Shown: piece by piece, positions 1 through 8,745 of the stretch
How positions within the stretch are numbered: the first letter of the stretch is position 1
Layout of the letters: every line of letters begins with the position of its first letter
Source: JBEHWX01 sp048498995
Lineage (GTDB): Bacteria > Bacteroidota > Ignavibacteria > OLB7
Reading direction: 5' to 3'
DNA length: 64,000 bases
Assembly (NCBI GenBank): GCA_048498995.1
Contig: JBEHWX010000016.1
Coordinates: 18,744 to 82,743, forward strand
Position numbers and translations under genes: made by a program
The notes under the pieces: model-generated
The model's input: only the letters and a program-made list of their open reading frames with translations
Told to the model about the DNA's origin: nothing
Databases searched by the model: none

Positions 1-3000
1 CCCGGATCGGCAGGCTTCCCCCGGCCGTGACCGTCGTGCCGACGTAGCTCCCGACGATGGTGAAGCCGTTGGTTGGAGCCTCGATCCAGATCGCCTCGAT
101 CGTCTGATCCACCTCGCCGGTGTTCGCGAACGGCGTGGTCTCCTCGGCGAAGCGGGCCATGTTCACCCCCTGGAAATCGTGGGAGGTGAGCGTCGTGGCC
201 ACGCTCCGGAACGTCGCGTCGATCGGAATCCGCAGGTCGATATCGCAGGGGCGCGAGCCGGCGCGCAGCGTGTCCTGAAGGATGCCCGGGATCGACATCT
301 TCACGGTCACCGCCACCACCGTGTCGGCGCCCGGCTCCAGCACGAGCGTTGCCGGCAGAACCTTCGCCGCGGCCGACCCGACGCTCAGCGCCACCGTGTC
401 GGCCACCGTTCCGTTGTTCACCAGCCGAACCATCTCCACCCGTTCGTCGCGGCAGCTCGCGAGCGTCGGGAACGCGATGCGTGGAAGCGCCCCACCCGAC
501 GTATCGGTCGCCGCCAGCTCCACCCGCTCGCGTCGCGCGGTGATCGGGATCCGGATCACGCTCCCTCCCGGATCGGAGGTGGCGATCAGGAGCGTGTCGA
601 TGATCGTGCCGGTGAAATCCGCGGTCACGCCGAGCTTCACCGAGATCGAATCTCCCGGCGGCACATCCTTCGGCAGATCACCCAGGGCCACGAGCGTGAA
701 GTGGGAGGGGGACGCGGCGAAGCTCGCGCCGGTGATCGCCAGCGGCGCGTGCCCCAGGTTCCGAATCACCGCCGAATCGATCCTGATGCCGTTGTCGCAG
801 GAATAGAGAGAGCCGAGGGAGATCTCGCCGCGCGTCGGCAGCAGATCCCCGGGCAATCCGCGCCCGTCGAGCGGGATGACGATGCTGTCTCCGCAGGGAT
901 CGGCAACGGTCAGAATCAGGCGCGCGTTCAGCGGGAGCGAATCGGCCGGCTGGAACCGGAGCAGGATCGGCACCGGCGTGCCGGGTGGTAGTGGGAAGGT
1001 CGGCATCGGGCCGATAATCGTCACCGGCGCCGTCGATGGCTCGATCCTCAGACCGATCACCGTCGCCGTGCTCGCCCCCTTGTTCGTCACGGTCACCCCT
1101 TTGTCGATCGGCGTGCCGATCCGGGTTAGGCCGAACGAGAAGGGATCCGACTTCAGGTCGTAGCCGGTCACGCGGCCGGTCACCGTCACCGTGTCGCGCC
1201 GGTCGCAGTCGCCGAAGAGGATCTCGACCTTCGCGTTGAAGTCTCCCGTCGCCGTCGGCGCGATCGCCAGGCGGAGGGAGTCGCGCGCGCCGGCCGGCAG
1301 CAGATGGCCGGTCGGATCCACCAGGAGCGCCAGGCTTCCGGCCGGAGCCAGCGGCGTGACGGCCGTGACGGTCCCGGCGGCCGCGCTCACGTTGGTGAGG
1401 AGGATCGTCTCGATCCGCTTCTCGCCTCCCCGGCAGATATCACCCAGTTCGATCGTCCGTCGGCTCAGGTCGAGGCTGTCCACGTCCACCCGACCGGAAA
1501 GCTCGATCGTCCAGGGATTCTTCTTCGGATACAGGTCGTTGTTCGGGATGATCAGCGTGGCTTTGCGTGTTCCCGCCGCTCCGCCGGGGCGCTGCCGGAC
1601 GATCACGCGGAGGCTTCCCTTCACCGGCACGGTATCGGGCCAGGAGGTCGGGCCGACCACCTCGAACTCCGCGCCGTCGGGACCGGAGAAGTAGGGACGA
1701 TCGAGGACGAGCGGCGCGTTGCCGCCGTTGGTCACGAGGATCGTGTCGAGCACCGCGCGGCCGCAGCGGAGATCGCTCAATCGCCGGTCGGTGGGGGAGC
1801 CGATGATCGGATTGGTCGCGTAGTACTTCACCGTGATGAAGGTGTCGATGCCGCACGGGAGTGTTCTGACGCGGAACCGCCGCTGCACCCATCCGGTGTC
1901 GTTGGCGAGCACCTGAAAACAGAGCTGCTGCCGCCCCCCGATCTGCACCACGGCGTTGGTCACCGGGGGGACGTTCGAGATCGCGCCTCCGCCGGCGGCA
2001 AGCGTCACGCTCTCGACCGTCTGGGGGCCGTCGCCGGCGTTGACGTAGTCGAGGCACGCGGTCATTGCGGTGTTGATCGGCCCGGAGGGGATCACCAGAA
2101 GCGTGTCCGGCGCCAGACGGGGGAGCACGGTCCGCTTGTAGGCCGTAAGGCGGACGCGCCACGGCACCTTGGCCGGATCGAGATCGTTGCTCGTCAGCGC
2201 CACCTGGCCGTTCACCGCTCCCGGACCGCCGGCCGTCACCCTCACCACCACGTTGCGCGAGGTACCGGGGGGAATGTCGGCCGGAATGGAGGGGGAAACG
2301 AGCTGGAAGGAGCCGCCGGTCATGTTCTCGAACGATGCCCCGGTCAGCCTGAGCACGTACGTCCCGCTGTTGGTGAGCACAAGCGTGTCGAGTCCGGTGA
2401 CGTCGCACTGGAGCGTGTCGAAGACGAGCGTCGGGGAGGAGACGATGTGCGGCGCCACGCCGCGCCCCTTCAGGTAGACTCTCGGCGTGTCCGGCTGCCC
2501 CGGCACGATGAAGTCCACTCGGGCGATCTTGAGTCCCTCGCTCGTCGGCGAGAAGTGTACCGGCGTGGTGGTCTCCTGGCAGACCGTCATGGTGAAGCCG
2601 CCGAGTCCTCCGGTGGCCCCGAACTGCGTCGGGTCCCGGCCGGCGAGCGCGCGTCCGGTCACCGAGCCGTCGGGCCCGATCGCCTTGATCCGCGCCAGCG
2701 AATCGGCGCTGGTGGAGCCGACGAGAACATCACCGAAATCGATCGTGTCCGGACGCGTGGCGTAATAGAGACCGACGAACTTGTAGATGCCGTCGCCGAC
2801 GGCCCAGCCGTGGGTGGCGTCGGTGAAGTGAATGTCGTCGAGGCGATCGCTCGAGCTCATCCCGCAGGAGGATTCGTTCCAGGTGGCGCCGCCGTCGGTG
2901 GTCTTGTAGGCGTGGCCGCCATCGCCGCAGGCCCATCCCTCCGAGGAGGAGTACATCGTCACGCCCCACATCACGACCGAGGGGAAGTTGCTGGCGCTCC

Positions 3001-3739
3001 AGGTGAGTCCGCCGTCGTTGGAGCGCATCACCTTGCCTCCGCCGATCGATCCGCAGCTCGATCCGTTGGCCGAGGCGGTGAACAGTCCTCCCGAGGATGA
3101 GGAGACCATATCCTCCTGCCATCCGGCCGATCCGTCGACCACCATCGTCCAGGTTGCCCCGCTGTCGAGCGATCTCCAGGTCTTGCCGTTGCCGCCGGCC
3201 GCGTAGAAGGCGCCGTTCCGGTAGGTCATGCCGCCGACGGCGACATCGACGGTGTGGGTATAGGTGACACTGGTCCATGTGGAGCCGCCGTTGAGCGTGC
3301 GGCAGAAGGTCACCGTGGAGTCGGCGCAGTTGCCGAAGCCGTAGACGCCGACGCTGCCGTCGATGAACCAGTTGCAGGTGCTGCCGACGATGGCCACCGC
3401 CGGGGTGATGTTCGTCCAGTTGGCACCTCCGTCGGTGCTCTTCCAGATCCCGTCATCGCCGGAGATGAAGCCGACCGAGCTGGTGACGAAGCAGATATCG
3501 CGATTGAACGAGCCGCTGCCGCCGGAGAGAGTGCCGGTCTGCCACGAGTTGCCACCGTCGGTGGTATGAAGGATCGTGGTGTTGAACTGGGTGATCCACC
3601 CGTTGGAGTTGTCCAGAAAGAAGACCTCGTTGAAGAAGCTGGACGAATACGCCGTCAGCTTCTTCCACTGCGCGAAACCGCGGGAGGGGAGAAGGAGCAG
3701 AAGAAGTGGGAGGAGGGCAATCGGGAGAGCTCTCTTCAT
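1..3739 (-). CDS. Large secreted protein: YCF48-like repeats then choice-of-anchor (ASH-like) repeats; 3' end outside window
   Basis: One frame stays open from an ATG at 3739 to the left edge (1,246 codons), so the C-terminus is missing. The N-terminus (MKRALPIALLPLLLLLLP, then a GFAQ cleavage site) is a signal peptide. Residues of about 20-320 hold BNR/YCF48-like repeats with TTDGGNSW, STDGGANW and TTDGGATW motifs. From the DTIDFGDVLVGS segment onward the protein is a string of roughly 110-residue Ig-like repeats (choice-of-anchor D/ASH type) with DTLVLTNSG- and RIPIDATF-type strands. The layout matches the complete protein at 20684-25843, which ends in a T9SS sorting domain, so this is probably another T9SS cargo displayed on or released from the cell surface. 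The sorting domain itself cannot be seen here. The ligand is unknown. Confidence 0.88.
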   Translation of the reverse strand, partial: MKRALPIALLPLLLLLLPSRGFAQWKKLTAYSSSFFNEVFFLDNSNGWITQFNTTILHTTDGGNSWQTGTLSGGSGSFNRDICFVTSSVGFISGDDGIWKSTDGGANWTNITPAVAIVGSTCNWFIDGSVGVYGFGNCADSTVTFCRTLNGGSTWTSVTYTHTVDVAVGGMTYRNGAFYAAGGNGKTWRSLDSGATWTMVVDGSAGWQEDMVSSSSGGLFTASANGSSCGSIGGGKVMRSNDGGLTWSASNFPSVVMWGVTMYSSSEGWACGDGGHAYKTTDGGATWNESSCGMSSSDRLDDIHFTDATHGWAVGDGIYKFVGLYYATRPDTIDFGDVLVGSTSADSLARIKAIGPDGSVTGRALAGRDPTQFGATGGLGGFTMTVCQETTTPVHFSPTSEGLKIARVDFIVPGQPDTPRVYLKGRGVAPHIVSSPTLVFDTLQCDVTGLDTLVLTNSGTYVLRLTGASFENMTGGSFQLVSPSIPADIPPGTSRNVVVRVTAGGPGAVNGQVALTSNDLDPAKVPWRVRLTAYKRTVLPRLAPDTLLVIPSGPINTAMTACLDYVNAGDGPQTVESVTLAAGGGAISNVPPVTNAVVQIGGRQQLCFQVLANDTGWVQRRFRVRTLPCGIDTFITVKYYATNPIIGSPTDRRLSDLRCGRAVLDTILVTNGGNAPLVLDRPYFSGPDGAEFEVVGPTSWPDTVPVKGSLRVIVRQRPGGAAGTRKATLIIPNNDLYPKKNPWTIELSGRVDVDSLDLSRRTIELGDICRGGEKRIETILLTNVSAAAGTVTAVTPLAPAGSLALLVDPTGHLLPAGARDSLRLAIAPTATGDFNAKVEILFGDCDRRDTVTVTGRVTGYDLKSDPFSFGLTRIGTPIDKGVTVTNKGASTATVIGLRIEPSTAPVTIIGPMPTFPLPPGTPVPILLRFQPADSLPLNARLILTVADPCGDSIVIPLDGRGLPGDLLPTRGEISLGSLYSCDNGIRIDSAVIRNLGHAPLAITGASFAASPSHFTLVALGDLPKDVPPGDSISVKLGVTADFTGTIIDTLLIATSDPGGSVIRIPITARRERVELAATDTSGGALPRIAFPTLASCRDERVEMVRLVNNGTVADTVALSVGSAAAKVLPATLVLEPGADTVVAVTVKMSIPGILQDTLRAGSRPCDIDLRIPIDATFRSVATTLTSHDFQGVNMARFAEETTPFANTGEVDQTIEAIWIEAPTNGFTIVGSYVGTTVTAGGSLPIR

Positions 3740-4013
3740 GGGACTCCAGCCAGGTTCGGAAGGGCGCGGGGAGCGTCGCTCGAGGAGAAGATGAACCCTG
3801 GATATTACAAATGATTTCGGCCGGATTCATCTCCTTTTTGTCGATCCCGGCAGCCGAATTCGCGGCGGAATCGAAGGGTGGCATGCCAAGCCATCTTCGC
3901 CCCCATCGCCCCCACCAGACTTGTAGTTGTACTTTAAGTGAAACACTGATCCGGCTTGTAGTTCGTCTGTTTAGAGCGATGAAAAAAGTCTATGGTAACC
4001 ACAATGGTTTGGG

Positions 4014-4021
4014 TATATTTG
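4014..4021 (+). promoter_or_regulatory. Candidate Bacteroidota -7 box
   Basis: TATATTTG matches the TAnnTTTG -7 consensus of Bacteroidota primary-sigma promoters and lies in the A/T-rich stretch before the MGM101-like operon. No clean TTTG -33 element sits at the expected 19-21 base distance. It would give a leader of about 150 nt. Confidence 0.35.
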
Positions 4022-4106
4022 CGTCATCTATGAGCGGTTGACATCGAACGGAATCGACGTCGACCAATGGGCCCGGAAGGGCTCGTGAGAAGCCCGCAAC
4101 CTCGAA

Positions 4107-4135
4107 GGATCCGCCGGCGCCATCCGGCGGGGTCC
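4107..4135 (+). promoter_or_regulatory. Leader hairpin upstream of the MGM101-like gene
   Basis: GGATCCGCCGG and CCGGCGGGGTCC form an 11-base stem with one bulge around a CGCCAT loop, ending 28 bases before the GGAG ribosome-binding site at 4163. No T-run follows, so it does not look like a simple terminator. It could be an attenuator or a translation-control element of the operon. Confidence 0.35.
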
Positions 4136-4169
4136 GCAATGGAATTCAACTGACGAGAATCTGGAGAAG

Positions 4170-5126
4170 ATGAACATGACGAACGAAGCCATCCGCCTCG
4201 AGGGGATCGATCCGACGGCGCAACAGTCGGCCTCGACCAGCGGTGAGACCACCTTGGATCAGACGGTGAATCCGTATGCGGGGATCGCGGCCGAGCCCTT
4301 CTCCCGTGAGCAGGCCGATACCCTCATGGAGTCGGTGCCCGATGGAGACATCGAGATCCGTCCGGACGGTCTGATCTATCTGCCGGAGATCCGTTACCGG
4401 CGCGTGCTCAACCGGACGTTCGGTCCGGGAGCCTGGGCGCTGCTTCCGCGCTCGATCGATGTGGGGGACAACATGCTCTATTACCGTGGCGCGCTCTTCG
4501 TGCACGGGCGATTCGTCTCCGAGGCGATCGGCGAGCAGCAGTACACCGCCGGCAATGACCGGATGAGCTACGCGACGGCGGCCGAGGCCGCGAAGTCCAA
4601 CTGCCTGGTGCGCTGCTGCAAGGACCTTGGCATCGCCAGCGACCTCTGGGACCCGTCGTTCATCCGTGCCTGGCTGGCCCGTCACGCGGTGGAGGTCTGG
4701 TGCACGAGCCGGCAGGACGGCTCGAAGCGGAAGAAGTTCTGGCGGAAGAAGAGCGCGCCGCCGATCGACATGTGGCCGTGGCAGGAGAACGAGTCGAGCA
4801 GCGGCTACAGCGTTGCCGCCCAGCTCGATCCCGATCCCTCCGAGGGGATGTTCCCCAGGAACGAGGCTCCTCAGCGTCAGTCCCGCCAGTCGTCCGACGC
4901 ATCGGCGGCCGGCGCCCAGGGAGATCGGCGTCTGATCTCGCCACGCCAGGCGGCCCGATTCCGCGCGATCGCGCGGGAGTTCGGCTGGAGTGATGCCGAC
5001 ACCCAGAAGCTCCTTTCGCGCTACGGATTCAAGAGCTCGGAGGAGATTACCCGGGCGGCGTACGAGGAGATCTGCCATCGTCTCGAGAACCCCGCCGGCG
5101 CCGCCGATTTCCTCGCGGCAGCCTGA
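4170..5126 (+). CDS. MGM101-family (Rad52-related) single-strand annealing protein
   Basis: The protein has 318 residues. Residues 35-205 match the MGM101 core closely: NPYAGIAAEPF at 34-44, EIRPDGLIYLPEIRYRR at 62-78, FGPGAWALLPR at 84-94, ALFVHGRFVS at 108-117, GEQQY at 121-125, then KSNCLVRCCKDLGIASDLWD at 142-161. The family is best known from fungal mitochondria, where MGM101 is a Rad52-type annealing protein needed for mtDNA recombination and repair. A Ser/Gln-rich linker (206-254) leads to a C-terminal helical module (LISPRQAARFRAIAREFGWS) of the kind attached to phage annealing proteins. A second ATG at 4176 has better spacing (9 bases) from GGAG at 4163 than the first (3 bases). The next gene follows after 11 bases, so the two are probably co-transcribed. 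Expected role: annealing of complementary single strands in recombination or repair. Confidence 0.9.
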   Translation: MNMTNEAIRLEGIDPTAQQSASTSGETTLDQTVNPYAGIAAEPFSREQADTLMESVPDGDIEIRPDGLIYLPEIRYRRVLNRTFGPGAWALLPRSIDVGDNMLYYRGALFVHGRFVSEAIGEQQYTAGNDRMSYATAAEAAKSNCLVRCCKDLGIASDLWDPSFIRAWLARHAVEVWCTSRQDGSKRKKFWRKKSAPPIDMWPWQENESSSGYSVAAQLDPDPSEGMFPRNEAPQRQSRQSSDASAAGAQGDRRLISPRQAARFRAIAREFGWSDADTQKLLSRYGFKSSEEITRAAYEEICHRLENPAGAADFLAAA

Positions 5127-5137
5127 TATCAACCTCT

Positions 5138-6382
5138 ATGAAACGTACACGCGAGAAGCAGAGAGAGGAGCGACGGAAGCAGCCGGCGGGCTCCCGGAAA
5201 ACCCGGGAGTCCGCGCGGTCCGGAGCCGAAACCAAGCGCCGGAACGCGGCCGGCGGCGCCACCGCGCGAGCCGCGACCACCGGTTCCATCATAGATACGC
5301 CACTCCCCGGAAAACGCTCGGCGAGGAAGGGGAGCACGGCGGAGGTGACGCGCGCGGCCTCGGCGCGGCCGGTGAAGGCCGCGGCGACGAAGGCGCGTCG
5401 GACCCGGGCGGCGGCTACCAAGCCCGCCTCGCCGGCCGGGAAGTCCAAGCCAGTGACCGGAGCATCCGCCGTGAAGCGGACCGGAGCGTCCGCGCCGTCC
5501 ATTGCCCGGGCGACCACGCGGAGAAAGGAGGGAGAGAAGAGAGGGACGGAGAAGTTGAAGAAGGAGACCGCGAAGAACGTGACGGCATCGGCACGGAAGA
5601 AAGGGGGCGTCCGGTCCGGCGGAACCGGCGTCGGTCGTGCCGCCAAGACCACATCCACCATGGATCAGACAGTTGCCAAGGCCCGGACGAAGAAGAGCGC
5701 CACCGCGAGCGTCCGGAAGAGAGAGAAGAGAGGTGATGTGAAACCCGCCTCCCTGGATACCGCGACCATCCGGGGGAAGGGGAGCTCCCGCGGCACGGCC
5801 GGCCGGCCGAAGAAGGGGGTATCGAAGGCAACCGCGATCGTGAAGGAGCCGGCGCGGCGTCGTGGTTCGGCCGCCACGGCCGAGCCGGTGATGTCGAAGA
5901 CGCGCGCGTCGAAGAGGCCGAAAATGGAGACAGTGAAAGCGGCGGCATCGAAGGTCGCCGCGCCCAAGAAGAGGAAGGTCGCCATTGCGCCGGAGCCGCA
6001 AGCGTCGAAGGTGGCGGCTCCGAGGAAGAGGAGGGTGGCTGTCGTGCCGGAGCCGCCGGTCGTGAATGTGCCGGCCAGGCGCAAGCGGCGTTCATCGCGA
6101 GCCGTGTCGGAGTTCGTTCCGTTGCCGGAGATCCGGATGACCGGCGAGCTGGAGCTGACGCCGCCGAAGTGGCCCAATGCGCGTTTCCGCAAGGGGCAGC
6201 GTCTGCGAATGCTCCATTACCTGGCGCCGTTACCGCGTGGCGCGACCGTCTACGTGCTCGACATCGAGCCGGACGAGGAGGATATCAACCTGTACAGATA
6301 TCTGGTCGAGGGGCAGTCGCGCGGTCAGGCGATCGAGGTCTGGACGGTGGAACGGGATCTTGACCTGCCATTCCTGGATTGA
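5138..6382 (+). CDS. Histone H1-like Lys/Arg/Ala-rich protein with small C-terminal domain
   Basis: The protein has 414 residues. About the first 325 are low-complexity and strongly basic, built of Ala, Lys, Arg, Thr, Ser and Pro with KKR/RKR clusters, like histone H1 tails and other bacterial nucleoid-binding tails. Two 17-residue units, SKVAAPKKRKVAIAPEP and SKVAAPRKRRVAVVPEP, are a direct repeat near 270-305. The last 85 or so residues differ: mixed composition with FRKGQRLRMLHYLAPLPRG and DINLYRYLVEG strands, resembling a small SH3-like barrel by eye. I do not recognise this domain. It starts 11 bases after the MGM101-like gene, which supports a shared DNA-related role such as compaction or scaffolding. 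Nucleic-acid binding is inferred from charge only. Confidence 0.8.
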   Translation: MKRTREKQREERRKQPAGSRKTRESARSGAETKRRNAAGGATARAATTGSIIDTPLPGKRSARKGSTAEVTRAASARPVKAAATKARRTRAAATKPASPAGKSKPVTGASAVKRTGASAPSIARATTRRKEGEKRGTEKLKKETAKNVTASARKKGGVRSGGTGVGRAAKTTSTMDQTVAKARTKKSATASVRKREKRGDVKPASLDTATIRGKGSSRGTAGRPKKGVSKATAIVKEPARRRGSAATAEPVMSKTRASKRPKMETVKAAASKVAAPKKRKVAIAPEPQASKVAAPRKRRVAVVPEPPVVNVPARRKRRSSRAVSEFVPLPEIRMTGELELTPPKWPNARFRKGQRLRMLHYLAPLPRGATVYVLDIEPDEEDINLYRYLVEGQSRGQAIEVWTVERDLDLPFLD

Positions 6383-6457
6383 GGGAGAAGAGAGATGACA
6401 CCGCGTGGGGGGGAGAGTGATGTGAGAGAGCAACATAGCATGCATGAAGAGAGCAAT

Positions 6458-6483
6458 GACCGGCGGCCCATGGGCCGCCGGTC
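6458..6483 (+). terminator. Perfect 26-base palindrome, likely terminator of the MGM101-like operon
   Basis: GACCGGCGGCCC-AT-GGGCCGCCGGTC is a perfect, very stable hairpin 75 bases after the stop codon, followed by GCGTTTCC. The T-tract is weak, so termination is likely but not certain. Confidence 0.6.
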
Positions 6484-7451
6484 GCGTTTCCGGCCACGTG
6501 GGAGAGTAGTCCGAATCGCGGGTGGATGATCGTGACGGTGGCACCCCGCGGCCTGTGGCGCCGAATGTTCTGTGTTGAATCCGCATCGTTCCGTTCGGCG
6601 CGTCCGCTGTTCAGTGTTGAGCCTGTGTTCAAGCACCATCGGGCCGTATGGGCGTCATTGCGGGTCCGTCGGACAATCAGTGACCTGAATGCCGATGCGG
6701 TGACGAACGGGCACCGTCTCGGTCCGGTCACGCCGAACGGCGTTCCGGCCGATCTCGATGCGAGAGCCTGATGTGTACGTGATGTGGCGCGCGCGACGTG
6801 TCCCGCCCGTGGCGCGGGGTGCCGGGAAGATGCGCGCATCGACGTGATGATGAGGCTTGTGCAATCGCGGCCGGAGTCGCTGAACGGTCTGTGTGGCCGG
6901 CCATCGGAGGTTCGCATGTTGCCTGGAGGAGATAGCCGGGAGGAGATATCTCGACCAGTTCGTAGTCACCTTATTACGCGAGCGAATCGAACAACACCGA
7001 ACTATCCGGGTGGTGGCTGCGTGCGAGGTTCGCGCGGCGTAGGTTCCAGAGGGACGAAGTAAGATCTCCGCCGAGCCGCCCCGCGGTCTCGGATCACATG
7101 CGTAAACTGGGGTGGCGTGGGATAAGGGACTCTGCGAAGCCTTCAGCGATCCCTTCCGCGATGGGCCCGGCCTCTCGAGCCTAATCCAGAGATTCAAGGT
7201 GGCGTGTTCTGGGCTACGAGCTCCAACCGGAGACGGCCTCGGGATCATGTCCACATCCCAGAATATCTAATACCGTTATTGCACAACGATAGTATTCAAA
7301 TAGACGGTCAGTTGACGAAATAGGAAGGGGGGAGAGGTGTCGATGGGGAAGGTCCGGAGCTGGTCTCCTCGAGCTGGATCTGGTCGGCGTTCGATTGCTG
7401 ATGCTATGAGGATCGGTCGAGATCGCTATCGTGAGCGCCCGCACGGTGAAC

Positions 7452-7491
7452 TTCCGCGGAGCGAATTCCGCGGAGCGAATTCCGCGGAGCG
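7452..7491. repeat. 14-bp tandem repeat, nearly three copies
   Basis: The unit TTCCGCGGAGCGAA is present at 7452-7465 and 7466-7479, with a 12-base partial third copy at 7480-7491. Each unit contains the palindrome CCGCGG. There are no spacers, so it is not a CRISPR array. Confidence 0.85.
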
Positions 7492-8729
7492 TTCTCGCGG
7501 TGATGCGTCGTGTGGTATGCCAGCGACACCGCGGCGCCACCGGGTGCATGCGGTGTGCTTGCTCGAGCTCCAGACCATGTCGCCGCGCCGATTACGTCGG
7601 CCCGGATGCAGTTCGAATGAGCGTTCAAGCGGTTCCGAGTTCTCGCCGAATCAAGTTCAACTTCGACCCGGCCAACAAGCGAGCTCTCCCCCCGTCATCC
7701 GGCGCCCATCATATGAGATGCGCACGACGTCAGGCGTGCATCCAACGTGCGATGTTGCGGCCGACGGTGAATCATGCCGTGTGCAAGGCGCTTCCGGTCA
7801 CGAATCCAGATGGCAGCGCTTCAGATCGGGTCGGACCCTCCATGGAGCCCGTTGCGGGCTTGTTCGCGGAAATGCCCGTATATGGATCGATCCCGTCCCT
7901 TGCGATATCCTCCACGGCAACTAGGTTGCGCGGCCACCGGCGCACTCGCGCTCAACTCTCGTCAAGCATGGTTCCGAAATACTGGCGGTGGCGACAGGTG
8001 TCGCTTTCGTGGGAGTGCATTCATGTGGCGGCATATATGTCGCCTGACCGCCGAGCAATCGTGAGTTGTTCGCGGCGTACTCGTGGTGGCCTACGTGTTC
8101 GTCCTGGTCGATTTGCGACCCGGCACCCCGCCTCTAGAGCCAGCCAGAACCGACCCGAGTCACTCCTGCGTCACGATGCCGCTGCGCGACTCCGTCTGAA
8201 TCAGGACTCTGGTTCCGTTATGGCAGTGCATTGAGCCGCAATGGAACCGGTCGGATCTGGTCATGATGGCGGATTCGACCAGCTACTCGTAATCAGGTGC
8301 TCCTGGGCCGGCATGTTGTCCCGAAGCATCGTGGTTGGCTGCGCGTTGAAATCTTGTGGGTTCGGCACGAACGAAGCTCATGACGGATCGGCGACCCGAT
8401 CATCCCTGACTGTCAGTGATGCGCTACCGGGACCCATCTCGTCAACCGTCCGTGATCCTTTGCTGGGATGTCTGCCGCTCGAGTTGCGGATCGATTGGGC
8501 ACTCGCTCGGCGAGCGCACGGCAGCGCGGCGAATCCCGGCGAGCGAATCTCCACGAAGGCCGATCCGGCTATCGATGGCATTGGCGGAGCGTACACGCAG
8601 ACGCCCGATACGAAGTAGATCAGGTTCACGATCATCGACGTCAGCGGATCACCGATTCCACCCGCGATAGCGCCGAATCCAGCTCAACAGACCTAGCCAT
8701 ACGCCCCTGTACCTTACACCCGTGTCGAT

Positions 8730-8745
8730 CATAATGCATATTATG
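8730..8745. repeat. AT-rich inverted repeat
   Basis: CATAAT-GCAT-ATTATG is a perfect 6-bp inverted repeat with a 4-base centre, unusual in this GC-rich DNA. It could be an operator or a remnant. No gene nearby supports a role. Confidence 0.4.

Larger units (their letters stand above)
3740..4169. other. Intergenic region between divergent genes
   Basis: No gene is visible in these 430 bases. Positions about 3915-4025 are clearly richer in A/T than the surroundings and probably hold the divergent promoters. The half-repeat CTTGTAGTT occurs twice, near 3918 and 3954. The promoter box and hairpin nearer the plus-strand operon are listed separately. Confidence 0.6.

Noticed and set aside
1304..3100. 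Long plus-strand open frames opposite the first secreted protein
   Set aside because: They are antisense readings of high-GC coding DNA with scrambled Arg/Ala/Gly/His-rich translations. The minus-strand frame has a signal peptide and repeats.
7452..7491. CRISPR-like array
   Set aside because: The repeats are directly adjacent without spacers and only 14 bp long.
7600..7625. tRNA-like GTTCGAAT T-loop pattern
   Set aside because: No acceptor, D or anticodon stems can be paired around it.
7431..8234. 267-codon frame in the gene-poor region
   Set aside because: No motif, no plausible start signal, scrambled composition and competing frames on both strands.
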